Source: Rhodoblastus sp963704565 (GTDB taxonomy: Bacteria > Pseudomonadota > Alphaproteobacteria > Rhizobiales > Beijerinckiaceae). From it: a stretch of 64,000 nucleotides of DNA. This document shows positions 1 to 8,926 of the stretch, one piece after another; position 1 is the first letter of the stretch, and each line of letters opens with the position of its first letter. The notes under the pieces are model-generated. The model saw only the letters and a list, made by a program, of their open reading frames with translations. It made no database searches and was not told the DNA's origin. The translations under genes and the position numbers were made by a program. The stretch spans positions 3,596,001 to 3,660,000 of the forward strand of contig OY969917.1 of assembly GCA_963704565.1 (NCBI GenBank), written 5' to 3'.

Positions 1-2
1 CC

Positions 3-1739
3 GAAGGCCTGATCGAGGAGAGCTTCTATTATCGCGCGCTGGCGCGGCGGCTCAATTGCGCCTGTGTCGAGCGGGCGGCGGCCTTGGCTCCCGGCTTCGA
101 TTATCGCGCCGCCTTGCGCGCCAGCGTCGCCCGCGCCGATCCAAAGCGCGAAAATTTCGATTGGCTGATGGCGCCGCGCGGGCGGGAAGTCCGCAAATTG
201 CTGGCGCTGGGCGAAGCCGGCGCTGGCCGTGTGGCGATTTGCGCGCCAAAAATTTTTTCCGCGCTGGTTCGCGCCGCCGGCCGCCATGCCTTGTCCATCG
301 ACGCCAGTTTCGCTCTGTCGCGCGCCGATTCGCGCCTCAGCGCCAATGCGCCGCAATTGCGCTGGAGCAACCGCCTGGCCGTTCTGTTCGCCTTGACGGT
401 CCTGGCCGGTCTTCTGGCCTTGTCGTCGGAACTGCTCGCCTTCACCTCGCTTTTTCTCTCGCTGCTGTTTCTGGCCGGAATTTATGTGCGGCTCTGCGCC
501 TTCGCCGCCAGTCCCGCGCCGGCCAAGCCGCCGCCGCCGCTACGCGAGCGCGACCTGCCGACCTATACGATCATCGCGCCGATGTATCGCGAGGCGGGCG
601 TCGCCGCGCAATTCCTGCGCGCGATCGGAGCGCTCGACTATCCGCGCGCCAAGCTCGAATTGAAAATCGTCCTGGAGCATGACGATACGGAGACGGCGCG
701 GGCCTTGCGCGCCGCCGGCCTGCCGCCTTACGCCGAAATCGTCGTCGCGCCGCGCGGGGCGCCGCGCACCAAGCCGCGCGCGCTCAATGTCGCCCTTCCC
801 CTGGCGCGCGGACGGCTTTTGACTATTTTCGACGCCGAGGACCGACCCGAGCCGGGACAATTGCGGGCGGCGGCCGCGGCTTTCGCCGCCTCCGAGCCGA
901 GCCTCGCCTGCCTTCAGGCGCGGCTCGCCATCGACAATGGCGGCGAGAGCTGGCTGTCCTATTTCTTCGCGCTCGGCTATGCGGCTCTGTTCGACGTGAT
1001 CAATCCCGGCCTCGCCGCGCTCGGCCTGCCTCTGCCGCTTGGCGGCACCTCCAACCATTTCCGCACCGATCTGTTGCGCCGGGTCGTCGGCTGGGACGCC
1101 TGGAACGTCACCGAGGACGCCGACCTCGGCCTGCGCTTCGCGCGGCTCGGCTATGGCGTCGGCATGCTCGCGGCGACGACTTTCGAGGATGCGCCGACCG
1201 ATCTCGCCGGCTGGCTGGGGCAGAGATCGCGCTGGATGAAGGGCTGGATGCAGACGCTCGCGGTCTTTTTGCGCCGGCCGCGCAAGCAGGTCCGCAGGAT
1301 CGGCCCGGTCCAGAATTTCGCCGCGCTCAGCGCCATGACCAGCCTGGTCGCCGGTCCGCTGTTCGGCCCGTTTTACATCGTGCGCTTCATTCACGATCTC
1401 TGCTGCGGCGACCTGCTGGCGCCGCAAAATCCCACGCGCCTGGCCTTCGCCGCGCTGAGCCTCGGCGTCGGCCTGTTCGGCCTCGCCGCACTGATTGCGC
1501 CGATGATCCTCGGCATGAAAAGGCGCGGACTCAAGGCCTCGCCGCTTCTGGTGCTCGGCCCGCTCTATCTGCTGCTGCTGAGCGTCGCTGCGTGGCGCGC
1601 TCTATGGGAATGGACGCGCCGGCCTTTTGTGTGGACCAAGACCGAACATGTCGCCCGGCGATCTCACGCGGCCTCGGATGCGACCAACTTCCCGGCCAAG
1701 GCGTCGGCGATCAAGGCGCGGGCGTTGTCCACGCCGTAG
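3..1739 (+). CDS. Glycosyltransferase family 2, cellulose-synthase-like (5' truncated by window)
   Basis: The reading frame is open to the first base, so the start lies outside the window. The N-terminal ~70 visible residues (EESFYYRALARRL...) resemble the MshEN/GspE N-terminal type domain sometimes fused to GT2 enzymes; this is inference. Two hydrophobic segments follow (near nt 380-500), then a GT-A domain with FDAED as the DxD-like metal site, TEDADLG as the catalytic-base region, and QRSRW, the Q-x-x-R-W signature of processive BcsA-like transferases. Further C-terminal membrane segments are present. It probably transfers sugar from a nucleotide donor to an exported polysaccharide at the inner membrane. 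Its 3' end overlaps the convergent lysK gene by 76 nt. Substrate is unknown. Confidence 0.85.
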   Translation, partial: EGLIEESFYYRALARRLNCACVERAAALAPGFDYRAALRASVARADPKRENFDWLMAPRGREVRKLLALGEAGAGRVAICAPKIFSALVRAAGRHALSIDASFALSRADSRLSANAPQLRWSNRLAVLFALTVLAGLLALSSELLAFTSLFLSLLFLAGIYVRLCAFAASPAPAKPPPPLRERDLPTYTIIAPMYREAGVAAQFLRAIGALDYPRAKLELKIVLEHDDTETARALRAAGLPPYAEIVVAPRGAPRTKPRALNVALPLARGRLLTIFDAEDRPEPGQLRAAAAAFAASEPSLACLQARLAIDNGGESWLSYFFALGYAALFDVINPGLAALGLPLPLGGTSNHFRTDLLRRVVGWDAWNVTEDADLGLRFARLGYGVGMLAATTFEDAPTDLAGWLGQRSRWMKGWMQTLAVFLRRPRKQVRRIGPVQNFAALSAMTSLVAGPLFGPFYIVRFIHDLCCGDLLAPQNPTRLAFAALSLGVGLFGLAALIAPMILGMKRRGLKASPLLVLGPLYLLLLSVAAWRALWEWTRRPFVWTKTEHVARRSHAASDATNFPAKASAIKARALSTP

Positions 1740-3367
1740 AGCGCGACGAAGGAGCCGAAGCGCGGGCCGCGCTGCTCGCCGAGCAGCACCTGATAGAGCA
1801 TGGCGAACCAGTCGTTCGACACGCCGGGCTTTTCCGGCGTCGCGCCCTTGGCGGCAAAATTCTGGTAGCGCGGGATCGGGCGCGCCACGTCGTAGAGCAG
1901 GGTCTGGATCTCTTCGGCGCTCGGATTGGGCGGCAGAGCGGCGAGCGCCTGGGAGAGTTTTTCCAGCGCCTCCCGCTCCACCTCGTCCGCCGCGCGATAA
2001 ACTTTCTTGGGCCGCACGAAATCACGGAAATAGACCACGGCGTAACGGATCATCCGGTCGAGCCGGGGAAATTTTTCCGGACTCGCGCCGGGCGCATAGC
2101 GGCGCAAAAAGCCCCACAGCACGGCGGGATCCTCGCTATTGGCGACCGCCGCCAAATTCAGCAGCATGGCGAAGGAGATCCCCATTCTTTTCGCCTCGCC
2201 GGCGGGACTGCTTTTCGCTTCTCCCTCATGTGCGATGAATTCCGGCGCCGGCGGCTCGCCGGCATGGATGTGCCAGGCCGGATTGCCGAGCCGCAATTTC
2301 CACTCCTGGCGCGGATAAGCGTCGAGGAAAGCGAGATATTCGTCCACTGCCCGGGGGATCACGTCGAAATAGAGCTTTTTCGCCTCGCGCGGCTTCCAAT
2401 ACATGAAGAAGGCGAGCGATTCGGGACTGGCGTAGCGCAGCCATTCGTCGATGGTCAGGCCATTGCCCTTGGACTTGGAGATTTTCTGGCCGGTCTCGTC
2501 GAGGAACAATTCGTAGTTGAAACCCTCCGGCGGCGTTCCGTCGAGGGCGCGGGCGATCTCGCCGGACAGCTTGACCGAATCGATCAAATCCTTGCCGGCC
2601 ATTTCATAATCGACGCCCAGCGCGCACCAGCGCATCGCCCAGTCCGGCTTCCATTGCAGCTTGCAATGGCCGCCGGTGACGGGGGTCTCGAAACGCTCGC
2701 CGGTGTCGGGGTCGCGCCAGGCGACAAGGCCCCGCGCGCCATCGATTTCTTCGAGCGGAACCTGCATCACAATGCCGCTGCGCGGATGAATCGGCAGGAA
2801 GGGCGCGTAGGAAGCCGCGCGCTCGGCCCGCAGCGACGGCAGCATGATTTTCTGCACCGCGTCATAGCGCGCCAGCATCTTGAGCAAAGTCGCGTCGAAA
2901 CGGCCGGACTGGTAATATTGCGTCGCCGAGGCGAATTCGTACGCAAAGCCGAACGCGTCGAGGAACGAGCGCAGCCGCGCGTTATTGTGCTCGCCGAAGC
3001 TTGGATATTCGCCGAACGGGTCGGGCACCTGGGTCAAAGGCTTGCCGAGATGGGCGGCGACCAGTTCCTTGTTGGGAATATTGTCCGGAACTTTTCGCAG
3101 ACCGTCGAGATCGTCGGAAAAGGCCAATAGCCGCGTCGCGATCCGGCCCTCGGTGAGGGTCTCGAAGGCGTGGCGCACCATGGTGGTGCGCGCCACCTCG
3201 CCGAAGGTGCCGATATGGGGCAGGCCCGAGGGGCCATAGCCGGTCTCGAACAAGACCTGTTTCTGCCCGGTGCGCTCCACCCTGGCGACGAGTTTCTTCG
3301 CCTCTTCGAACGGCCAGGCGTTGGCGTTACGGGCGAATTCGGCGAGCTGGGACGCGGTCTCGGACAT
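1664..3367 (-). CDS. lysK: Lysine--tRNA ligase, class I
   Basis: Charges tRNA-Lys with lysine in the cytoplasm. This is the archaeal-type class I enzyme also found in alphaproteobacteria in place of class II LysS. At 567 aa it is slightly longer than most relatives. The ATP-binding signature is GPSGLPHIGTFGE (HIGT at residues 51-54) and the KMSKS-equivalent KISKS lies near residue 295. ATG at 3367 starts MSETASQLAEFARNANAWPFEEA, which matches family N-termini. It stands alone, convergent with and overlapping the glycosyltransferase. Confidence 0.96.
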   Translation of the reverse strand: MSETASQLAEFARNANAWPFEEAKKLVARVERTGQKQVLFETGYGPSGLPHIGTFGEVARTTMVRHAFETLTEGRIATRLLAFSDDLDGLRKVPDNIPNKELVAAHLGKPLTQVPDPFGEYPSFGEHNNARLRSFLDAFGFAYEFASATQYYQSGRFDATLLKMLARYDAVQKIMLPSLRAERAASYAPFLPIHPRSGIVMQVPLEEIDGARGLVAWRDPDTGERFETPVTGGHCKLQWKPDWAMRWCALGVDYEMAGKDLIDSVKLSGEIARALDGTPPEGFNYELFLDETGQKISKSKGNGLTIDEWLRYASPESLAFFMYWKPREAKKLYFDVIPRAVDEYLAFLDAYPRQEWKLRLGNPAWHIHAGEPPAPEFIAHEGEAKSSPAGEAKRMGISFAMLLNLAAVANSEDPAVLWGFLRRYAPGASPEKFPRLDRMIRYAVVYFRDFVRPKKVYRAADEVEREALEKLSQALAALPPNPSAEEIQTLLYDVARPIPRYQNFAAKGATPEKPGVSNDWFAMLYQVLLGEQRGPRFGSFVALYGVDNARALIADALAGKLVASEAA

Positions 3368-3410
3368 TTTTTCTCAGGCGGATATGATGTTCTGAACTGT
3401 CCGCCCAAGC

Positions 3411-3552
3411 CGTCATTGCGAGCCATGGGCGCGCTTGGCGCGCCCGTCCAACTTACCACGCTCAACGCTAAGCGTTGAGCTATGTCGAAGCAATCCACCT
3501 TTCGACTTGCCGCAACGCTGCGATGGATTGCTTCGCTGCGCTCGCAATGACG
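3411..3552. repeat. Nested palindromic intergenic element (12-bp terminal inverted repeats)
   Basis: The ends CGTCATTGCGAG and CTCGCAATGACG are perfect reverse complements. A second inverted pair, GAAGCAATCCA and TGGATTGCTTC, sits inside. This termini type recurs between genes in many proteobacterial genomes; when translated it gives the spurious peptide RHCERSEAI. It lies between lysK and the DUF952 gene. No other copy was seen in this window. Confidence 0.7.
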
Positions 3553-3646
3553 AATGAGGCGGCGCTGCAAATCTCTCTTATCTGTTGCGCGGCGCTGGCG
3601 GAAGGGCAAAAAAAATGCTGTAACTTGGGCCAAAAGGGGGCGGAAT

Positions 3647-3991
3647 TTGGCGCTGATCTACAAGATTGTCGCGGCAGACGAATGGGCGCGCGCGAGCGAG
3701 ACAGGTCTGTTCGAAGGCTCGACGGTCGATCGCGCCGACGGCTTCATCCATTTCTCGACCGCCGCCCAGGTCATGGAAACGGCGGCGAAACATTTCGCCG
3801 GGCAGGACGATCTGCTGCTGGTCGCGGTCGAGGAAAAACATTGCGGCGACAAGCTCGTCCATGAAATCTCGCGCGGCGGCGCCCTGTTTCCCCATTTTTA
3901 CGCGCCCTTGCCCGTCGCTCTGGCGAAATCCGCTTCTCCCCTGAAACGCCGCGCCGATGGCGCGCATGATTTTGCCGGACTGCTGGAATGA
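3647..3991 (+). CDS. DUF952 family protein
   Basis: A 114-aa protein beginning LALIYKIVAADEWARASETGLFEGSTVDRADGFIHFSTA, the conserved start of DUF952 (glutathione-S-transferase-like annotations occur in databases, but no biochemical role is established). The open frame runs further upstream through the palindromic repeat, which cannot be coding. I choose TTG at 3647 because a GGGGGCGGA ribosome site lies just before it and family homology starts there. The stop codon overlaps the pyrD ATG by 4 nt (ATGA), so the two are translationally coupled. Confidence 0.82.
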   Translation: MALIYKIVAADEWARASETGLFEGSTVDRADGFIHFSTAAQVMETAAKHFAGQDDLLLVAVEEKHCGDKLVHEISRGGALFPHFYAPLPVALAKSASPLKRRADGAHDFAGLLE

Positions 3992-5061
3992 TCGGATTTT
4001 TCGACTCCCTGGCCTTGCCTTTCCTCCATGCGCTCAAGGCCGAGCGCGCCCATAATCTGACGATTTTCTCGCTGGAGCGCATGCCCTTGCCGCCGCTGCC
4101 GGCGGACCACGAGGCGCTGGGCCAGAACCTGTTCGGCCTCGATTTTCCCAATCCGGTCGGCATGGCGGCCGGCTTCGACAAAGACGCCCGCGTTCCCGAC
4201 GCCTTGCTTCATCTCGGTTTCGGCTTTGTCGAGGTCGGCACGCTGACGCCGCGCCCGCAGCCCGGCAATCCCCAGCCGCGCCTGTTCCGCCTGCATGAGG
4301 ATCGCGGAATCATCAATCGCTTTGGCTTCAACAGCGGCGGCCATGCCGCCGCCCATGAGCGGCTCGCGGCGCGCAATGCGCGGGGCGGGGTGGTGGGGGT
4401 CAATCTCGGCGCCAACAAGGATTCTTCAGACCGCGTCGCCGATTATGTCGCCGGCATCGAGGCCTTCGCCGATGTCGCCTCTTATTTCACAATCAATATT
4501 TCCTCGCCCAACACGCCGGGCCTGCGCGACCTGCAACAGGCCGGCGCGCTCGGCGAATTGCTCGCCCGCGTGCTCGACGCCCGCGACGCCATGGCCGCGA
4601 CCGAACCGCGCCGCCCGGTCCTGCTGAAGATCGCGCCCGATCTTTCCCTTGCCGAACTCGACGATGTGGTGCGGGCCGCGCGCGCGCAAAAAATCGATGG
4701 CATGATCGTCTCCAACACCACCATTTCCCGGCCCGATTTTCTCCGCGACGAGGCGCGCAAGGAGACGGGCGGCCTGTCGGGCGCGCCCTTGTTCGCGCTC
4801 TCGACCCGCATGCTGGCGCAGACCTTCCTCCGCGTCGAAGGGCAGTTTCCGCTGATCGGGGTCGGCGGCGTCGATTCGCCGGAAGCCGCCTGGGCCAAGA
4901 TCGAGGCCGGCGCGAGCCTGGTGCAGCTCTATTCCTCGCTGGTCTATGAGGGCCTCGGCCTTGTCGCGCGCATCAAGCACGGGCTGGTCGCCCATTTGCA
5001 GGCCCGCAAGATGACGCGGATCGATCAAGCTTTGGGCAGCGCGGTCGACGACTGGCTTTGA
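3988..5061 (+). CDS. pyrD: Dihydroorotate dehydrogenase (quinone), class 2
   Basis: Oxidises dihydroorotate to orotate with quinone as acceptor, the fourth step of UMP synthesis, at the inner membrane. 357 aa. The short amphipathic N-terminus (FFDSLALPFLHALKAERAH) is the membrane-contacting region of class 2 enzymes. Visible signatures include NPVGMAAGFDKD for FMN binding, RFGFNSGG, the NISSPNTPGLRDLQ motif with the catalytic-serine region, and IGVGGVDS for the phosphate site. Overlaps the DUF952 gene by 4 nt; the DUF938 gene follows after 21 nt, suggesting one operon. Confidence 0.96.
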   Translation: MIGFFDSLALPFLHALKAERAHNLTIFSLERMPLPPLPADHEALGQNLFGLDFPNPVGMAAGFDKDARVPDALLHLGFGFVEVGTLTPRPQPGNPQPRLFRLHEDRGIINRFGFNSGGHAAAHERLAARNARGGVVGVNLGANKDSSDRVADYVAGIEAFADVASYFTINISSPNTPGLRDLQQAGALGELLARVLDARDAMAATEPRRPVLLKIAPDLSLAELDDVVRAARAQKIDGMIVSNTTISRPDFLRDEARKETGGLSGAPLFALSTRMLAQTFLRVEGQFPLIGVGGVDSPEAAWAKIEAGASLVQLYSSLVYEGLGLVARIKHGLVAHLQARKMTRIDQALGSAVDDWL

Positions 5062-5082
5062 TTTGCGGGGGGAGATAGCGCA

Positions 5083-5688
5083 ATGACCGATTCCCGTCTT
5101 TTTGCGCCCGCCGTCGCCCGCAACCGCGACCCGATCCTCGACGTTCTGCGCCGGGTCTTGCCTTCGAGCGGGCTGGCGCTCGAAATCGCCAGCGGCTCGG
5201 GCGAACATGCCGCGCATTTCGCCGCCGCTTTCCCCGATTGGGTGTTTCAGCCTTCCGATCCCGACGCCACGGCGCGGGCGAGCATCGACGCCTGGACCGC
5301 CGCGACCGGCTTGAAAAACATCCGGCCGGCGCTGGCGCTGGACGCGGCGCGCGCGCCCTGGCCGCTGGCCCAAGCCGATGCAATTCTCTGCATCAACATG
5401 ATCCATATTTCGCCTTTTGCCGCGACCGAGGGCTTGTTTCGTCAGGCCGGCGCAATCCTTCCCTCCGCCTCCGCGCTTTATCTCTATGGCCCCTATATTC
5501 GCGAGGGCGTCGAGACGGCGGAAAGCAATCTCGCCTTCGACGCCTGGCTGCGCGCGCAAAATCCACAATGGGGCCTGCGCCGTCTCGAAGCCGTGGCGGC
5601 GCTGGCGCTCGATAACGGATTCCGGGGGCCGGAGGTTGTCGAAATGCCGGCAAATAATGTAAGTGTGATTTTCCGCCATCGCCCGTGA
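5083..5688 (+). CDS. DUF938 family SAM-dependent methyltransferase
   Basis: A 201-aa protein whose N-terminus (RLFAPAVARNRDPILDVLRRVLP) and motif LEIASGSGEHAAHFA, a glycine-rich SAM-binding loop, fit DUF938. INMIHISPFAATEGLF is the conserved central motif. The substrate is not known for the family. It is probably co-transcribed with pyrD, whose stop lies 21 nt upstream; an AGGGGGAGA-like ribosome site precedes the ATG. Confidence 0.85.
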   Translation: MTDSRLFAPAVARNRDPILDVLRRVLPSSGLALEIASGSGEHAAHFAAAFPDWVFQPSDPDATARASIDAWTAATGLKNIRPALALDAARAPWPLAQADAILCINMIHISPFAATEGLFRQAGAILPSASALYLYGPYIREGVETAESNLAFDAWLRAQNPQWGLRRLEAVAALALDNGFRGPEVVEMPANNVSVIFRHRP

Positions 5689-5806
5689 GGGTGCGGGGGA
5701 TGATGGCGGTCGGTTCTAGAAGTTCCCGTCACCGTTCCGCAACGGCCTAGGCCGACTGATCGCGGCGCGCGGAATAAGGGCAGACCGCGCCGTTGGGACG
5801 CGGCAT

Positions 5807-6043
5807 TCAATCGACAAATTGAGCCGCCCCGGCCAACAGAAAACTGACCATCAATAGGCTCAGACCGGCGCGTTGAAATCGATACCGGCGAAGGTTGCGA
5901 GCTATCATCTCGTCAATCAATTGCTTGTTCATGTATGCGGCTGGCGCTTCAAACGCGAAGCTTCCCTTAAACAGCAAGAACGTGCCAACTGCGCCGCAAG
6001 CGGCGGCGGTGAGGTTGATCCATTTGCCCGGCGTCAAGGTCAT
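5807..6043 (-). CDS. Small two-helix membrane protein, hypothetical
   Basis: 78 aa. A hydrophobic segment near residues 9-28 (LTAAACGAVGTFLLFKGSFA) and another at 58-75 (GLSLLMVSFLLAGAAQ) bracket a charged loop (IDEMIARNLRRYRFQR). ATG at 6043 is preceded by GGAGTCC-like sequence. No family recognised. It stands alone between the DUF938 gene and the higBA pair. Confidence 0.55.
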   Translation of the reverse strand: MTLTPGKWINLTAAACGAVGTFLLFKGSFAFEAPAAYMNKQLIDEMIARNLRRYRFQRAGLSLLMVSFLLAGAAQFVD

Positions 6044-6219
6044 CTTGGACTCCGTTGACAGTGCACTGTATTGACGCTGGCGCGCGTGGCGTTAGCTTTT
6101 CAAAGGCCATGTGAAGGTGCTTTTATGGACTTCCGCCGTAACGAAGTTGAAAATCGGGTGGGCTGACGACGAAGAGACCTCAGGCGAAGCCGGCGCGGCT
6201 GCGCCAATTGTCGGGGCGT

Positions 6220-6525
6220 TCAGGCGACTTCGAGAACCCGAAGGCCGGACACGTCGATTTGTTCCGCTTTATGGGTGTCGACGGCTGCTTGCATCCGAAG
6301 CCATATGCCTGGCCCGTTGCCGAACACCTTGCCAAGCCGGGCCGCAATGTCGGGGGTAACCCGCTGTTGCTCGTTCAGCAGCTTGTCGAGCGTCTGGCGG
6401 CTGACGCCGAGCGTTTCGGCCACTTCCTTCTTGGTATTGGGCAGCGCCGGCAAGATGATCTCGCGCAAAAGCTCGCCGGGGTGCGAAGGCGCCATGGCGG
6501 GATGCCGCGTGGTGAGCTTAGCCAT
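6220..6525 (-). CDS. higA: HigA-family antitoxin (XRE-type HTH)
   Basis: 101 aa. MAPSHPGELLREIILPALPNTKKEVAETLGVSRQTLDKLLNEQQRVTPDIAARLGKVFG is the classic HigA/VapI helix-turn-helix, with the recognition helix around SRQTLDKLL. It neutralises HigB and represses the pair's promoter. It is downstream of and overlaps higB by 8 nt, the toxin-first order typical of higBA. Confidence 0.9.
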   Translation of the reverse strand: MAKLTTRHPAMAPSHPGELLREIILPALPNTKKEVAETLGVSRQTLDKLLNEQQRVTPDIAARLGKVFGNGPGIWLRMQAAVDTHKAEQIDVSGLRVLEVA

Positions 6526-6799
6526 GATAGTCCTCCAAATTCACGTGCTGGGCGTCGCCGTCCATGAAGCCAAAGGTAATGCGCCAGTTGCGGGAGACCG
6601 AGACCGCATATTGCCCCCGGCGGTTTCCCGTGAGCGGATGCCAGCCGAGACCGGGGACGTCGAGTTCGGCCGGATCATTGGCGACGTCGAGCATGTTCAG
6701 GACGATCCTGACACGCTTCGCCCATTCCGGCTTTATCCCGCTGGCGTCGTTTTTCAGCCAAAAAAGCCGGAGCGCCTTCGATTTGAAACTGGCGATCAT
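6518..6799 (-). CDS. higB: HigB-family (RelE fold) toxin
   Basis: 93 aa. The start MIASFKSKALRLFW and the segments LNMLDVANDPAELDVPGLGWHPLTGNRRGQYAVSVSRNWRITFGF and VNLEDYH match HigB ribosome-dependent mRNA endonucleases, including the W-R-I-x-F core and C-terminal D-Y-H. The frame is intact, so the module is probably functional. Transcribed first in a two-gene operon with higA from the AT-rich promoter at 6830-6858. Confidence 0.9.
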   Translation of the reverse strand: MIASFKSKALRLFWLKNDASGIKPEWAKRVRIVLNMLDVANDPAELDVPGLGWHPLTGNRRGQYAVSVSRNWRITFGFMDGDAQHVNLEDYHG

Positions 6800-6829
6800 T
6801 TTCCCGCTCAGTCTTTAATCTTTATTCTG

Positions 6830-6858
6830 ACGTTAATTCGTTAATGACATTATGTCAA
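6830..6858 (-). promoter_or_regulatory. Candidate higBA promoter with palindromic operator
   Basis: On the minus strand TTGACA (6858-6853) and TAACGT (6835-6830) are separated by 17 nt, about 30 nt upstream of the higB start. The perfect palindrome TGACAT-A-ATGTCA (6845-6857) overlaps the -35, where a HigA dimer could bind. The flank is markedly AT-rich for this genome. Inferred from sequence only. Confidence 0.5.
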
Positions 6859-6953
6859 TAAACGGTTGACAAATAATCGCGCCATCAGCGTAACTGGGTA
6901 ACTGCAAGCTTTAGGTCGCCGGCGGAGGAGGGCGCCCGCGGACGGCTTTCCCC

Positions 6954-7217
6954 TCAGAAAGGCGAGGCGAGCACGGACGGCGGTCGCGAGGCGGTCCGTT
7001 CGGCGCAAGGGGCGGCAAGGCCGGCGCTCTGGCACGATTGCGGCTGGTCGGACCAAAGCAGCGGCGGGCGGCTCAGATAAAACAAGGCGCCCCAGAGGAT
7101 CAGCGCGGCGATGAAGGCCAGCGCATTGGGCGCCGGTCCGCACCGCATGCGGCGGACGCCGACCTGGGACGTCGAGGCGGCGGCAGGCCTTCGTCGGTCG
7201 CGACACGAAACACTCAT
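6954..7217 (-). CDS. Small single-helix membrane protein, hypothetical
   Basis: 87 aa. One hydrophobic stretch at residues ~33-50 (LAFIAALILWGALFYLS) lies between basic N-terminal and polar C-terminal parts with two Cys. The ATG at 7217 is preceded by a strong GGGAGG ribosome site at ideal spacing, the main reason for accepting it. No family recognised. Confidence 0.42.
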   Translation of the reverse strand: MSVSCRDRRRPAAASTSQVGVRRMRCGPAPNALAFIAALILWGALFYLSRPPLLWSDQPQSCQSAGLAAPCAERTASRPPSVLASPF

Positions 7218-7331
7218 TTCAGCCTCCCGGCAGGATGCGATGCGGGAGGGATAATCCTGAGCGGCGCAAGGATTCCATAAGGATTGGGCGGCGCCGGCGT
7301 TAAGATTGAATTAATGCGCCCGGAAAACGGT

Positions 7332-8369
7332 TCAGGCCGAGGCCCGCCGCGTCCGGGCCCCGGCGCGGGCGCGCAAGACGTTGTCGATGAACAGGCGCGC
7401 GCTTTCCGGCCAGGTGTAGCGCGCGGCGTGAAGCCGGCAATCGGCGCGGGAAAGCTTGAGCGCGCCAAGGCAGGCGGCGCGCAAATCTTCATCCAGGACG
7501 CCGACGCGCGAGTCGGTGACGACGTCGATCGGGCCGGGAACCGGGAATGCCGCGACCGGCGCGCCGCAGGCCAGCGCCTCGATCATCACATTGCCGAATG
7601 TGTCGGTGCGGCTGGGGAACACGAAAACATCCGCCGCGGAATAATAAGGCGCCAGTTCGTCGCGCGCCTTGACCCCGACGAACAAGGCGGCGGGAAAGCG
7701 CTGCTGGAGGTAGGCGCGCGCGGGCCCGTCGCCGACCACGATCTTGGAGCCGGGCAGGTCGAGGGCGAGAAAGGCCTCGATGTTCTTTTCCGGCGCCACC
7801 CGGCCGCAATAAAGGAAGAACGGGCGCGGCAGGTTTTTCAGCTCGGGCGGCAGGTCGGCGACCGGGCGGAACAGGCTCTGGTCCACGCCGCGCGGCCACA
7901 GCATCGGCGGCTGAAAGCCGCGCGCGGTCAACTCGTCGGCGAGCGTCCGCGTCGCCACCATCAGGCCGGCGCCGGCGGCATGGAAGCGGCGCAGGGCCTC
8001 ATAGGACCAGGCGGCGGGGATCGGCCAGCGCGCCTCGACATATTCGGGGAAGCGGGTGTGATAGGAGGTGGTGAAGATTTCGCTGTGGCGCGCGCACCAG
8101 AAGCGCGCCGACACGCCGAGCGGGCCTTCGGTGGCGATGTGGATATGGTCGGGGCGGCAGGCGCGGATTTTTTCGCCGACCGCGCCCGGCCGGGTCAGGG
8201 CCAGCCGGATTTCGGGATAGGACGGCGCCGCGACGGTGGGAAACAGATCCGGCCCGATGACCGCGAATTCGTGACCGAGTTTCTCGCCCGCCGCGATCAG
8301 GTTGGAAAGCGTGACGACCACGCCATTGACCTGGGGGCGCCAGGCGTCCGAGACGATGCAGATCTTCAT
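7332..8369 (-). CDS. Glycosyltransferase family 4 (MgtA/SqdX-like)
   Basis: 345 aa from ATG at 8369 (MKICIVSDAWRPQVNGVVVTLSNL); the open frame upstream lacks family similarity. The Rossmann-like N-terminal domain carries the V-N-G-V-V glycine loop. The C-terminal domain has FLYCGRVAPEKNIEAFL, and DVFVFPSRTDTFGNVMIEALACGAPVAA contains the E-x7-E nucleotide-sugar motif of retaining GT4 enzymes. Relatives transfer mannose, glucose or sulfoquinovose to lipids. The acceptor here is unknown. A DUF6460-like gene lies upstream on the same strand. Confidence 0.88.
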   Translation of the reverse strand: MKICIVSDAWRPQVNGVVVTLSNLIAAGEKLGHEFAVIGPDLFPTVAAPSYPEIRLALTRPGAVGEKIRACRPDHIHIATEGPLGVSARFWCARHSEIFTTSYHTRFPEYVEARWPIPAAWSYEALRRFHAAGAGLMVATRTLADELTARGFQPPMLWPRGVDQSLFRPVADLPPELKNLPRPFFLYCGRVAPEKNIEAFLALDLPGSKIVVGDGPARAYLQQRFPAALFVGVKARDELAPYYSAADVFVFPSRTDTFGNVMIEALACGAPVAAFPVPGPIDVVTDSRVGVLDEDLRAACLGALKLSRADCRLHAARYTWPESARLFIDNVLRARAGARTRRASA

Positions 8370-8488
8370 GCGGTCCACGCCGGGAAAACGGACGGGACGC
8401 ACAGGGGATTCGCGAAGGGAGCGAGGCTCATGAGCCCCGCTTAGCAATCCGATGTGACCGAATTTTAACGCATGCGGCGGCGCGCGGC

Positions 8489-8833
8489 TCAGTTCTTTCC
8501 GCGCATGGTCAGAAGGCGCAAGGCCAGCCAGGCCGGGATGACGATGACAGCGCCCGCCATGACATAGGCGGCTATGTCGTGAAGCGCCTCGAATCCCATG
8601 TTCCAGAAGCGCAGGACCATGACCCGGAGGCTATGAAAGATGTCGGCGGGGCGAATGTCGAGCCAGACCAGGAAGAATCCGACGATCAGCGACAGGAACA
8701 CCAGCCGCACCGCGACCGAGGCCGGCTTGCCGCCGAGAAAGCGTTCGAGTTCGCCCGCTTCGGCGCGGCGGGCGGGGAGGTCGGCGGGGCGGGGCTCGAA
8801 GGGGTGGCGCGCCGGGCCGTTCTGGTCGGTCAT
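8489..8833 (-). CDS. DUF6460-like membrane protein
   Basis: 114 aa with a polar, proline-rich N-terminus, then a motif LERFLGGKPASVAVRLVFLSLIVGFFLVWLDIRPADI and a second hydrophobic segment (IAAYVMAGAVIVIPAWLALRLL). This arrangement fits short alphaproteobacterial integral membrane proteins named DUF6460. ATG at 8833 has an AAGGATCC ribosome site. Function unknown; same strand as the GT4 gene 120 nt downstream. Confidence 0.6.
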   Translation of the reverse strand: MTDQNGPARHPFEPRPADLPARRAEAGELERFLGGKPASVAVRLVFLSLIVGFFLVWLDIRPADIFHSLRVMVLRFWNMGFEALHDIAAYVMAGAVIVIPAWLALRLLTMRGKN

Positions 8834-8926
8834 GATGGATCCTTGTCGGAGAGGGGCGGCGAGACAGGCGCCGCGCGCCCTGAAAGATGGACTGGGCCGG
8901 CGCCGGCGCCAGAACGTGACCGAAAT

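Noticed and set aside
1592..3130. 512-codon plus-strand open frame opposite lysK
   Set aside because: Antisense shadow of a clear class I lysyl-tRNA synthetase; composition is that of a reverse-frame reading.
3034..3633. 199-codon minus-strand frame containing RHCERSEAI
   Set aside because: That peptide is the well-known mistranslation of an intergenic palindrome; the rest is antisense to lysK in the wrong frame.
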